From: an uncultured Collinsella sp.
Lineage (GTDB): Bacteria > Actinomycetota > Coriobacteriia > Coriobacteriales > Coriobacteriaceae
DNA: 64,000 nucleotides
Direction: 5' to 3'
NCBI GenBank assembly: GCA_902491345.1
Contig: CABUHI010000001.1
Span: 62,001-126,000 of the forward strand
Within the stretch, counting starts at the first letter, position 1. Each line of letters begins with the position of its first letter. The translations under genes and the position numbers were made by a program. The notes under the pieces were generated by a model. It was not told where the DNA came from. It saw nothing but the letters and a program-made list of their open reading frames with translations, and ran no database searches. This document shows, piece by piece, positions 8,750-16,980 of this stretch.

Positions 8750-9604
8750 CTATTTCGATGCACGCTCGGCCGCTTCGATCACGTGTTTGGCGAGAATCGC
8801 CGTTGTCACGGCGCCCACGCCGCCCGGCACGGGGGTGATGGCACCAACAACCGGCTCCGCGGCAACAAAATCGACGTCACCCACCAGCTTGCCAGCGCCC
8901 TCATCCCAGTTAATGCCCACATCAATGATCGTCTGGTCCTCGCGAACGGCATCCACGCCAATCGTGCGCGCGCGTCCAACGGCGGCAACCACAATATCAG
9001 CCGCACGGCACTCGGCAGCAAGGTCGCGCGTATGCGTATGGCACGTCGTCACGGTCGCATTGCGCGCCGTAAGCATGGCAGCAACAGGACGCCCGATCAC
9101 CAGCGAGCGCCCGACCACAGCAACCTTAGCTCCATCCAGCTCAACGCCATAATGATCCAGCAAAGCAAGCACGGCTTCGGCTGTGCAGGGGGCAAAACCC
9201 TCACCGCGCCCCGAAAGCGTGGTGAGCAGCGAAGCCGGCGTCATGGAGTCAACGTCCTTGGCGGGATCGAGCGCTGCGGCGACGGCGTTCTCGTCAAGGC
9301 CGGCGGGCAGCGGGCGGAACATCAGACAGCCATGGACAGCCGAATCGGTATTGATGTCCTCGATGGCCGTCAACAGCTCGTCCTGCGAAACATTGGCGGG
9401 AAGCAAAATGCGACGAACCTCAATCCCCACTTTTTCACAGCGCTTGAGCGCACCGCGCTCGTAGGATAGGTCGTCCTCGCGCTCGCCCACGCGAACGATG
9501 GCGAGCGTCGGCACAACGCCGCGCTCACGCAAAGCGGCACAGCGAATAGCAAGTTCCTCGGTCAGCGCGCGAGCAACAGGAGCACCCTTCAGTAGCTCAG
9601 CCAT
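8750..9604 (-). CDS. folD: Methylenetetrahydrofolate dehydrogenase (FolD family), cyclohydrolase lysine missing
   Basis: 284 residues with GAGAGG six bases upstream of the ATG. The Rossmann part is intact (VVGRSLVIGRPVAAML, about residues 160-175) and the C-terminal PVPGGVGAVT is present. The substrate loop reads SYERGALKRCEKVG, so Tyr48 is kept but the position four residues later, normally the catalytic lysine of YxxxK, is Ala52. The LPLP motif reads FRPLPAG with Arg97 where Gln is usual. KDVDG is KDVDSM. The gene lies two bases after fchA, which encodes a separate cyclohydrolase-type protein. The likely role is the NAD(P)-dependent dehydrogenase step between methylene- and methenyl-THF, with FchA supplying the hydrolase step. 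Confidence 0.9.
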   Translation of the reverse strand: MAELLKGAPVARALTEELAIRCAALRERGVVPTLAIVRVGEREDDLSYERGALKRCEKVGIEVRRILLPANVSQDELLTAIEDINTDSAVHGCLMFRPLPAGLDENAVAAALDPAKDVDSMTPASLLTTLSGRGEGFAPCTAEAVLALLDHYGVELDGAKVAVVGRSLVIGRPVAAMLTARNATVTTCHTHTRDLAAECRAADIVVAAVGRARTIGVDAVREDQTIIDVGINWDEGAGKLVGDVDFVAAEPVVGAITPVPGGVGAVTTAILAKHVIEAAERASK

Positions 9605-9606
9605 GG

Positions 9607-10239
9607 CTATCCTCTCTTCCTTGCAGCGTCGGCGGCGCGGCGCGCCAGCGCATCGGCGCGCGGCAACCATGTGTCGAGCAGCTCATCACACGCCGTCTCG
9701 AGCTCCTCGGCACGAACGCGATCTTTCATAGACGTGGTGTTCGCAAAGAGCGTCAAGCTCGCGCCCTGCATAGCGGCACGGCAGAACACGGCGCCGCACG
9801 CCACATCGGACAGCAGCTGACGCGAACCCTTGTCGGCCATGTCCTCGAGCAGCGCCAGCGCACGCCCGCAGGCATCCATAATGCGATACGGCGGCATAGC
9901 GGCCACATGCAGCGCATCCTGAATCGCGGTCGCTCGAGCCGGATCGTCACGCGGAATACCGTACGCCGCGGACACCCGCCTGTAGGCACGAACGTCCTCG
10001 GAAACCAACTCGACAAGCTCCTGAGCCAGCTCATCAGCCTGGGCAAACGCGCGCGTCAGGTCATCCGCACGATCAGCAAGCGCGGGATTAGTCGCACCGT
10101 AGCGGGCAACCATTCCGCACAGCGAGGCGCCCAGCGCGCCCACAAAGGCGCTCGCGCTGCCACCGCCGGGAACCGGCTCGCGCGCGGCAAGCGCCTCGGC
10201 AAACCCGCGGCAGGTCTTGTCCATCATCTCTTGGCTCAT
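9607..10239 (-). CDS. fchA: Methenyltetrahydrofolate cyclohydrolase / cyclodeaminase family protein
   Basis: 210 residues of the FTCD cyclodeaminase/FchA family. PVPGGGSASAFVGALGASL near the N-terminus is the family folate-binding signature, followed by an all-helical body. The start at 10239 gives AAGG nine bases upstream; an ATG six bases earlier is the alternative. The stop is two bases before folD, so the pair is one operon. In anaerobes with formate-THF ligase, such stand-alone proteins interconvert 5,10-methenyl- and 10-formyl-THF. FolD next door lacks the corresponding lysine, which fits that assignment. Confidence 0.85.
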   Translation of the reverse strand: MSQEMMDKTCRGFAEALAAREPVPGGGSASAFVGALGASLCGMVARYGATNPALADRADDLTRAFAQADELAQELVELVSEDVRAYRRVSAAYGIPRDDPARATAIQDALHVAAMPPYRIMDACGRALALLEDMADKGSRQLLSDVACGAVFCRAAMQGASLTLFANTTSMKDRVRAEELETACDELLDTWLPRADALARRAADAARKRG

Positions 10240-10615
10240 ACGCATGCACCTTCAAGTCATATACATCGGTCGGGTGGAAACCGCCGACCGACCGCATCGA
10301 TCACATAATGGTGCTAAGTCTAGCCCATAAGTACATAAGCGTCAGCGCACCTGGCCATCGCGGATTTCTATGACGAACGATAGGCGTCGGCACCGCAAAC
10401 ATGGGACACATGGCCCACCTTTCGAGACTTCCGGGCAGCGGCAACTGGGGCATACATATAGGTAAGGAGCCCTATGTTGGGGCAAGCTCATCACGGCACC
10501 GGACGACGAATGGAAGAATAACCGCACAGTAAACAAAGACATCATGCGCATGCGTAACCGCCGCCCCAGCGATCCGCGGCACACGATGTCCCTGGCAGAC
10601 AAGGAGGACGCCACC
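10240..10615. other. Intergenic region between divergent fchA and lipoprotein genes
   Basis: 376 bases without a gene. It carries a conserved box at 10401-10426 (ATGGGACACATGGCCCACC) that recurs upstream of the paralogous lipoprotein at 11357-11383. A second shared patch (ACAGTAAA...AAGACA) lies nearer each gene. No clear -35/-10 pair was identified. Confidence 0.5.
10401..10426 (+). repeat. Leader box, copy 1
   Basis: ATGGGACACATGGCCCACC followed by TTTCGAG; 19 bases are identical to the copy upstream of the second lipoprotein gene. It is either a regulatory site or a remnant of the duplication that made the gene pair. Confidence 0.6.
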
Positions 10616-11215
10616 ATGAAGAAAAAGACCCTATCGATCCTTTCCCTTTGTATCGCCCTCTTTGCCGCGTTTGCCCTTGTCGGCTGCGGCGGGAGCGCAT
10701 CGGGCGGCGGCAGCGCCCCCAAGAGCGAGAGCAAGGAAAAGGCCCCCGTCGCCAAGAAGACCGACTACATCTGGTTTAAGGTCGAGATGCCCGAGGGCGT
10801 CGGCGTAAGCGACTCTGCCGGCAAGAATGCCGACAGGGTCCAGCTCACCTTCCCCGAAGACGAGAACGCCTCGGCCGATCGCTTTATCCCCGTTTGGAAA
10901 AAAGCGCTGACGGCCGAGGAATCCCACGCCGACCAGGCGGAAAAGAAGGGGGATACGTTCCAGTGGAAGGATGGCGGGTCCGTCGAGTATAGCGGCAGGA
11001 CGTGGCTCGTCGGAACATACGAGGACAACAGCGGCATCTCAACCATGCTTTTTACCGATGTTGAGCCGGGAAGCGTCTACGTCCTCATCTCGAACTTCGA
11101 CCAGCACAAGAAAGAAGCCGAGGCACTCCTCAACTCCATCGAGTTCCCCGATGACATGGAAGAGGCAGTTTCCGAGGCACGCGAAGTTGAGATTTCGAGC
11201 ATCGAGATCAAGTAA
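10616..11215 (+). CDS. Lipoprotein of unknown function, tandem paralogue 1
   Basis: 199 residues. AAGGAGG lies eight bases before the ATG. A lipoprotein signal peptide ends in LVGCGGS, so Cys about 23 is the lipidation site and the protein is exported and membrane-anchored. The mature part begins with a Gly/Ser linker and then DYIWFKVEMPEGVGVSD, followed by a mixed alpha/beta domain and a C-terminal EVEISSIEIK. The downstream protein repeats this layout (DFIWFKVEVPEGVEVTD ... LEDIEIKR), so they are duplicates. No family was recognised. A strong terminator at 11275-11310 closes the unit. Confidence 0.88.
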   Translation: MKKKTLSILSLCIALFAAFALVGCGGSASGGGSAPKSESKEKAPVAKKTDYIWFKVEMPEGVGVSDSAGKNADRVQLTFPEDENASADRFIPVWKKALTAEESHADQAEKKGDTFQWKDGGSVEYSGRTWLVGTYEDNSGISTMLFTDVEPGSVYVLISNFDQHKKEAEALLNSIEFPDDMEEAVSEAREVEISSIEIK

Positions 11216-11274
11216 CGGGACCCCGCACACACCCACGTACGCGCGCCCCATTAAAACAACGGGCACCCAACCCC

Positions 11275-11310
11275 GGGGAGGGCCGACAACATCGGCCCTC
11301 CCCTCTTTTT
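11275..11310 (+). terminator. Strong intrinsic terminator
   Basis: GGGGAGGGCCGA pairs with TCGGCCCTCCCC around a short loop, followed by TCTTTTT. It ends the first lipoprotein transcript, so the second copy needs its own promoter. Confidence 0.9.
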
Positions 11311-11356
11311 GTTCAGCAAAACATTGCCACTTATCGGCGCAAATCCGACCCTCAGA

Positions 11357-11383
11357 ATGGGACACATGGCCCACCCTTACGAG
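11357..11383 (+). repeat. Leader box, copy 2
   Basis: ATGGGACACATGGCCCACCC then TTACGAG, about 65 bases before the ribosome site of the second lipoprotein. It matches copy 1 at 10401. Confidence 0.6.
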
Positions 11384-11447
11384 CCGTCCGCGCGTACAGT
11401 AAAGACAGGTAATCCATGGGCGGTTACAGATCGAGGAGGACACGACC

Positions 11448-12041
11448 ATGAAAAAGAAGGCCTTTGCGATTCTCACCCTCTGCATCAGTCTCTTTGCCGC
11501 GGTTGCCCTGGTGGGCTGTGGCGGAAGCGGCGGCGCTACCGGCAGTGGCGGTGGCGGCGGAGCAGAAAAGCCAGCCGTGGATATGAGGACCGACTTCATT
11601 TGGTTTAAGGTCGAGGTCCCCGAGGGCGTCGAGGTCACCGACGTCGCAGGCGATACCGCCGACAGGGCCCAGTTTAAGTTCACCGAGAGCGAGCACGCCA
11701 GCGATCGCTTCATCCCCGTCTTCGATCCTGACAAGAACGCCGACGAGCTGTTCGACTACGAGGCAAAGTGGAATGCCAGCTTTGAGTGGACCGAGAATGA
11801 CCCCGTCAAGTACAACGGCAAGACTTGGCGCAACGCTTCCTATACACACTCGGGCGGCGTGACGACTGAGTACTTCACCGAAGCAGGCGGCGGCAGCGTC
11901 TACGTGCGCATCGACAACGTCGAGGAGCACAAGGATGCCGTCGAAACCATGATGAAGTCCCTGGAATTTGCCGACGACATCGCCGAGGCAAAGACCGAGG
12001 CCATGGACGTCAAGCTCGAGGATATCGAGATCAAGCGCTAA
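11448..12041 (+). CDS. Lipoprotein of unknown function, tandem paralogue 2
   Basis: 197 residues. GAGGA lies ahead of the ATG. The signal peptide is nearly the same as in the first copy and ends in LVGCGGS. A Gly-rich linker is followed by DFIWFKVEVPEGVEVTD, DRFIPVFDPD and YNGKTWRNASY, all alignable with paralogue 1. The sequences differ substantially beyond the conserved core, so the duplication is not recent. Function is unknown; the domain has no catalytic signature that I recognise. A terminator follows at 12112-12144. Confidence 0.88.
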   Translation: MKKKAFAILTLCISLFAAVALVGCGGSGGATGSGGGGGAEKPAVDMRTDFIWFKVEVPEGVEVTDVAGDTADRAQFKFTESEHASDRFIPVFDPDKNADELFDYEAKWNASFEWTENDPVKYNGKTWRNASYTHSGGVTTEYFTEAGGGSVYVRIDNVEEHKDAVETMMKSLEFADDIAEAKTEAMDVKLEDIEIKR

Positions 12042-12346
12042 GCGACTCGCGAGCGTAACGAAAAACACGAGCGCAGTGCCAACAAGCGGCGGTGCCCCAG
12101 CGTTTCGTACTAAGGGAGGGCCGGTAAACCGACCCTCCCTTTCTTATGCCGATAGCCGGCGAACGCGAGGGTGCCGGGCGGCAAAACCACCCTCAGCGCG
12201 GTAGCAGCACAAATAGGCAAGCACCCAAACACGTCCGCCCGCCGATTTATAGCGCCGCGCACACAATTTAAGCCGACACCTTTAAACATCCGGGCAGTAT
12301 AGTGACCAAAATGAGCGCATTACCGCACCCTGCGAATGGAGGAGTT
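12042..12346. other. Intergenic region between the lipoprotein and PI-PLC genes
   Basis: 305 bases holding the lipoprotein terminator (12112-12144) and presumably the promoter of the phospholipase-like gene. Nothing else is recognisable. Confidence 0.5.
12112..12144 (+). terminator. Intrinsic terminator
   Basis: GGGAGGG-C-CGGT pairs with ACCG-A-CCCTCCC, followed by TTTCTT. Confidence 0.85.
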
Positions 12347-14833
12347 ATGACCGAACATCATGCCATCAGTCGCCGAGCGTTTACGCTGGGCCTTGGACTC
12401 GCGGCGTTGTCGCCGCTTGCAAGCCTGCCCGAAACCGCGGGATTGGGCCTTCCCATGCGCGCGGCATTTGCAGAAGACACGCCCACAGCGTCGGTCAGCC
12501 TCGACAATTTCGTCATTCGCCTTCGCCCCGCGGGCTATTTTCGCACCGCGAGCGTCAACGAAGACGGCAACGTCATCGGCAACGTCTGCCATCTGTTTAA
12601 TGACGGCACGTCCAGCAAGCTCATCCTTGAGAACGTAACGACCAAGAATGACGATACAAACTGGTATGCTATCCGCACCTTGCTCAATTTCGAAGAGCAT
12701 AAAAAGACGGGCTACAGCATTTGGTCGGTCGATGGCGACTCGGACAAAGACGGAAAGGTCATCCACGTATGGAGCGGCGAGTATGACAACAAGCCCAGCC
12801 GCGCTTTTGCGTTCGAGCGGCAATCAAACGGAACCTATATCATCCGAGACCGCACGGTCGAGAAAGAAACCGAGAAAAAAGACATTAAGTACCTGGCAAT
12901 AGAATCGAACGGCGAAGACCAGGACAACAATAAGATCTGCCATAAGAGTAAGAGCATTCCGTGGGAGCTCGAACTTATCGGTTACGACATGAAAAAGAAC
13001 GATGCCACGGTTAGCAGCCTCGACTGGATCACGTACAGCAGCTACGTCGACGGACCATGTTGGATGAAATACGTCGACGACAACAAGTTCCTCGACGAGC
13101 TGAGCATCCCGGGTACGCACGATTCGGGCACCTGCAGCGTGGACAACGACACTGAGCCCCAATCCTCGCAAGTAAAATGCCAGCAGGATTACATTCCCAC
13201 GCAGTTGCTCGAAGGCATTCGCTATTTTGATATCCGGCTCGGAAAGGGCGATGACCCCGGCATCGACCACGGGATTTTCTACCTACTCAAAAAAGACGGG
13301 AACTATCTGCATCTCTCCGATGTCATCGGGTACTTCAAAACGTTTTTGAACGAAAACCCGTCAGAAGCGCTCATCATGCTCGCATCGCGCGGCAACGATG
13401 AGGCTACCGACGAAAGCATAACGACGGCCTTCGCCAAGGTTATGGCCGATAACCCCAACCTGTTCTACACGTCGAGCCACGTCCCCACGCTGGGCGAGGT
13501 GCGCGGAAAGATCGTCCTGCTGCGTCGATTTGGGCTCGCCGGCAACAGCGTAAGCGGCCACACGTGGGGCCTCGACCTCACCCAATGGGATGACAAGATC
13601 AAGGCGCATTCCGGGCAGTCGATGTGTCTCGTCCAAGACGCGCGGGGATTTGAAGCCATAGGGGAAACGGGCAATGAAGAGCCCTATTGCACCAAGGTAT
13701 ATGCCCAGGACAAGTACAAACTCGCGGGAACCGACAAGCTCAGCTGGGTCGATAATGCGCTGAAGGAAACGACCGGGCGCACGTGCAACAAGGTGGACAT
13801 CGTGGACGATGCCGGGGCCGAGGTGCAAGTCCAGGAGCGTTGCTGGTCTATCAACTACACCAGCTGCACGGGCTTGTCGCACGGAGGCAATCCTTTTACC
13901 TCGGCACGAGTAGTCAACGAGCATCTGTACAAGAGCCCGTACATCAATCCCAGCGGCACCGAAGATACAAAGTCAGATTACCTCAAGCACATTGGCATCA
14001 TCGCATCCGACTTTGTTGATGCGGCGCTGGCCCGGAGCATCTACCAGCGCAATTACAATTACGATACGAAGCACACGCAGTCGGCTTCGTGCTGCCTCCC
14101 GACCCGCATGCGCATGACGTACGGCGACTCGCTGAGCGATGCCTCGCTCCAGGATGGCAAGACCGTTGGCGAGGGCCATTTCCGCCTTGTCGACAGCAGC
14201 AACGTACTCAACGTGGCGGCTTCGGGCCATGCGTTTACCATCGAATACGTGGATGTCGACGCCTTGGGCAACGAGACCGTTACGGGGCTGCAGGGATCCG
14301 TGCCCATCGATATCGATCCGCGCGCACTGACACCCCACTTTGAGGGGCTCGAAGGCCTTAAGGCCGGCGAGGATGTGCGCACAAAGGTCGCGGCGCTGCT
14401 CGAGGGCAAACTCGAAAACGATGCCTGCACGGCTCAGCTCGAGTTTGTGCACGACGCGGACGGCGCTCCGGGCACGGCAATGGCCGAGGGCGAGGCATTT
14501 ACCGCGGGAACGTACTGGGTGCGCGCGAACGGTCTTTTGGGCGACGCGGCGCAAAACTACAAGCTTGCTAATGACGGAGCCGCGAGCTTTACCGTAGCGG
14601 CCTCGAGCAGTGCAGGCGGCACCGGCACCGACGGTGGCACGGGTTCCAACGCAGGCAGCGCTGATAAGAACGGTAAGGGCAACAAGGGCAAGAACTCGGG
14701 CGGAAAACTCGCCGACACGGGCGACGGCTCCGGCATTGCCGCCGGGCTCGCTGCCGCCGCCGTAGCGACAACGGTCGCCGGCGCGGCAATGCTTGCCAAC
14801 GACCGCGAAAACGCTGGGGACGGTAGCGAATAG
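12347..14833 (+). CDS. Secreted PI-PLC-like phosphodiesterase with ricin-type domain and LADTGD anchor
   Basis: 828 residues; GGAGG precedes the ATG. The N-terminus (SRRAFTLGLGLAALSPLASL) is a twin-arginine-type signal. Residues about 45-215 resemble a ricin-type carbohydrate-binding domain. The PI-PLC X region follows with SIPGTHDSGT (His258), YFDIRLG and GIDHGIF (His308). The two His are 50 residues apart, the spacing of the general-acid/base pair in Bacillus PI-PLC. After about residue 640 come Ig/MBG-like strands, a Gly/Asn/Lys-rich linker, LADTGD (from residue 788), a hydrophobic helix and a short tail, read as a variant sortase signal. It probably cleaves phosphoinositides or GPI-type lipids at the cell surface; the real substrate is unproven. 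Confidence 0.88.
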   Translation: MTEHHAISRRAFTLGLGLAALSPLASLPETAGLGLPMRAAFAEDTPTASVSLDNFVIRLRPAGYFRTASVNEDGNVIGNVCHLFNDGTSSKLILENVTTKNDDTNWYAIRTLLNFEEHKKTGYSIWSVDGDSDKDGKVIHVWSGEYDNKPSRAFAFERQSNGTYIIRDRTVEKETEKKDIKYLAIESNGEDQDNNKICHKSKSIPWELELIGYDMKKNDATVSSLDWITYSSYVDGPCWMKYVDDNKFLDELSIPGTHDSGTCSVDNDTEPQSSQVKCQQDYIPTQLLEGIRYFDIRLGKGDDPGIDHGIFYLLKKDGNYLHLSDVIGYFKTFLNENPSEALIMLASRGNDEATDESITTAFAKVMADNPNLFYTSSHVPTLGEVRGKIVLLRRFGLAGNSVSGHTWGLDLTQWDDKIKAHSGQSMCLVQDARGFEAIGETGNEEPYCTKVYAQDKYKLAGTDKLSWVDNALKETTGRTCNKVDIVDDAGAEVQVQERCWSINYTSCTGLSHGGNPFTSARVVNEHLYKSPYINPSGTEDTKSDYLKHIGIIASDFVDAALARSIYQRNYNYDTKHTQSASCCLPTRMRMTYGDSLSDASLQDGKTVGEGHFRLVDSSNVLNVAASGHAFTIEYVDVDALGNETVTGLQGSVPIDIDPRALTPHFEGLEGLKAGEDVRTKVAALLEGKLENDACTAQLEFVHDADGAPGTAMAEGEAFTAGTYWVRANGLLGDAAQNYKLANDGAASFTVAASSSAGGTGTDGGTGSNAGSADKNGKGNKGKNSGGKLADTGDGSGIAAGLAAAAVATTVAGAAMLANDRENAGDGSE

Positions 14834-14862
14834 GCAAGCCGGCCTTTTAGACACATCGACTC

Positions 14863-14903
14863 AATCGGGGGCGCAGGACACCGTTCTGTGCCCCCGATTT
14901 TTA
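14863..14903. terminator. Bidirectional terminator between convergent genes
   Basis: AATCGGGGGC pairs with GCCCCCGATT with additional pairing inside. T-run TTTTT follows on the plus strand, and the arms allow use from the minus-strand gene at 14928 too. Confidence 0.8.
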
Positions 14904-14927
14904 CCTTGGCCCAAACGCCGCCATAGG

Positions 14928-15197
14928 CTACATCACCATGTTCAGCGCGTTAACAAACTCCTGGGCCTTCGCACGGCTGCTCAGGCTAAAAACACAAGCA
15001 GTCAACAGCCTGTTACGCAGAAAAACATCGCGGCCCTTGATCCTGTTGACCCCCGTAATGTCCTTAAGATAGACAATCTCGGTGTGCTTGCCACCAAAAG
15101 TGCCCTTCTTGAGCACCTCAATACGGTTGGGGTAGATCTTGACGTCTTTATACCTACCCGAACCTTTGTCCTGGAATAGCAGCGTGTTGTTGTCCAT
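14928..15197 (-). CDS. Small PH-like domain protein
   Basis: 89 residues. The ATG start has GGGAG eight bases upstream; a GTG at 15242 is less likely. The sequence is a run of short strands (DVKIYPNRIEVLKKG, HTEIVYLKDITGVN) ending in one helix (RAKAQEFVNALNMVM). This is the pattern of bacterial PH-like or GRAM-like domains such as the YokE family. No signal peptide or membrane segment is present. Function is unknown. Confidence 0.7.
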   Translation of the reverse strand: MDNNTLLFQDKGSGRYKDVKIYPNRIEVLKKGTFGGKHTEIVYLKDITGVNRIKGRDVFLRNRLLTACVFSLSSRAKAQEFVNALNMVM

Positions 15198-15345
15198 ACG
15201 CGTCACTCCCGTGGGGTTCGTTAAAACTGTCTCTATGGCCACATTTTAGTCACTTCGGGAATCCTGCACGAAGGCGCTAGACGACATTGAAATTCGAGTC
15301 CGTGCGAAGACCTTTAATGAAGTGCCCAGTACTTCCCCGCAACAC

Positions 15346-15383
15346 AAAAACGGGGCAGTCCGCACTTCTGCGGACTGCCCCGT
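15346..15383 (-). terminator. Strong intrinsic terminator after the zinc-ribbon gene
   Basis: AACGGGGCAGTCCGCA pairs with TGCGGACTGCCCCGTT. On the minus strand it is followed by TTTTTG. Confidence 0.9.
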
Positions 15384-15425
15384 TCCTCTAACTATCGCAT
15401 CGCAGCGCCAACCGGCTGCGCTTCC

Positions 15426-16763
15426 CTACTTCCCAAATAGCGCGCCCAGAAGGCCGCGGCGCTTGGGCTTCTCCTCTCGGCAGGAACCCTCGACGGCGGC
15501 TGCAACCTGGCGCGGTTGCTCGTCGCCTCCACGGCGCACGATCTGGTACAGGAAGGGTGATTTAACGTATTTGACCTCGATGGGCGTGGCATGCACGGTG
15601 CTCTCACCGGACAGATGCAGGCTCGGGTTGAGCGGCGCCACGACGTGCGTTTCGCGCTTGTCACTAAACACCACCGCGGCCGCGCGGCCCGTCTGTCCGT
15701 TTACGGCAATGCGCACCTGCTCGCCATCGCGGCTGTCCGTCGCCGGACGATCGACAAAGAAGACCGGCACCATCACCAGGCCATCCTTATGCTTGCGGGC
15801 CTTGCGCGCCCAGGTTCGGATGCTCTTTTTATTGAGCCCCAGTACGGCCTCGGCATCGTTGCCCGCAACGTCGAGCGCCAACTTATCAATGACCACCTGG
15901 TCCTTGGTAGATGCATCGACGGAGACGACGCGGAAGTCGCCTTCCTGCATGGCGGGATCGAACGGACCGACCTTGGCAAAGTCCCACGGCTCCAAAATGC
16001 CCATGAGGCGAACGTCCAGGTAGTTTGCCCTGGGGTATGCCCAGTCGAGCACCTCGTAGTACACCAGGGTTTCCTTGCTCAGGCCCTTGCCCGGGAAGCT
16101 CGCCATCATGCGCAGGTCCGCCAGCGCCATGGGGAAATAGAAGAGCATCATGTCGTTTTGGATCGCATCTTCCACGTCGTGTCCGGCAAAGGCATCCGGG
16201 TACTGGCGCACCAGCTGCAGCGCGTTGGCACGTGCCTGCTGCGGCGAGATTTCGCAGGGAATACCCTGATCCGGCACATACTCCGCACCCACGCCCATGG
16301 TCAGACGCTTGCTAAACGTCCCCGGCTTGAGCAGGTCGGCAATGCCGATCTTGTTGCCGCAGGACGGGCACTCAAACACGCGCTGGGTCGACTCGCCCTC
16401 AAAGGACGCACCACAGAAGGGGCAAGGAATACTCACATGCGTGGCCTCTTGGAACTCCTGTGCCGTGCCGCGATCCTCCCACAGCAGATGTTCCAGGACC
16501 GACTGATTGCGCCAGTGCGAATTGAAGAAATACCAGTCCGGGTCCTCCGGGCGCTCGAGTTGCGACACATGCGTGAGCTTGAGCAGTCCATCCACCACCG
16601 TCAGCGGCGTATGGCGAATGCCCAGGGCGCTCTTGGGCTCCCCCGCATCAGCCTGCCACGGAACGACCGTGCCGCAATAGGCGCACTCAAAGCTGCGCTT
16701 AGCCTGGTGCGAGTACATAGGGCCGCCGCAGTTTTGACATTTAATGGCAAACATCTCATCCAT
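15426..16763 (-). CDS. Double zinc-ribbon protein of unknown function
   Basis: 445 residues; GGAGG lies eight bases before the ATG. Two CxxC pairs form a TFIIB-type ribbon at the N-terminus (CQNCGG ... CAYCG), and a second ribbon lies near residue 115 (CPFCG ... CPSCG). Each is followed by alpha/beta sequence without catalytic motifs. The C-terminal part is strand-rich, and the tail is basic (KPKRRGLLGALFGK). It has no transmembrane helix. It could be a scaffold or nucleic-acid-binding protein; no function can be assigned. It is transcribed alone and divergently from the CDF transporter. Confidence 0.8.
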   Translation of the reverse strand: MDEMFAIKCQNCGGPMYSHQAKRSFECAYCGTVVPWQADAGEPKSALGIRHTPLTVVDGLLKLTHVSQLERPEDPDWYFFNSHWRNQSVLEHLLWEDRGTAQEFQEATHVSIPCPFCGASFEGESTQRVFECPSCGNKIGIADLLKPGTFSKRLTMGVGAEYVPDQGIPCEISPQQARANALQLVRQYPDAFAGHDVEDAIQNDMMLFYFPMALADLRMMASFPGKGLSKETLVYYEVLDWAYPRANYLDVRLMGILEPWDFAKVGPFDPAMQEGDFRVVSVDASTKDQVVIDKLALDVAGNDAEAVLGLNKKSIRTWARKARKHKDGLVMVPVFFVDRPATDSRDGEQVRIAVNGQTGRAAAVVFSDKRETHVVAPLNPSLHLSGESTVHATPIEVKYVKSPFLYQIVRRGGDEQPRQVAAAVEGSCREEKPKRRGLLGALFGK

Positions 16764-16980
16764 GGAAACGTCCTCCTTTGCACAAAGCTGTCGACATTAA
16801 GTATGTCGAGCAAACAGGCACATGCCCATACCCATGTGGCCCAAAATGGACCACCCAGGCAGACGAGAAGGCTCGCTCGTTAGCACCGGCAGACTATTGC
16901 TGCATTTTCTGAGCATCGGTGCACGGCGCCCCCGCGCGAGCTACACTATCCCCTTAAACATGATTGTGAGGACGACCGCT

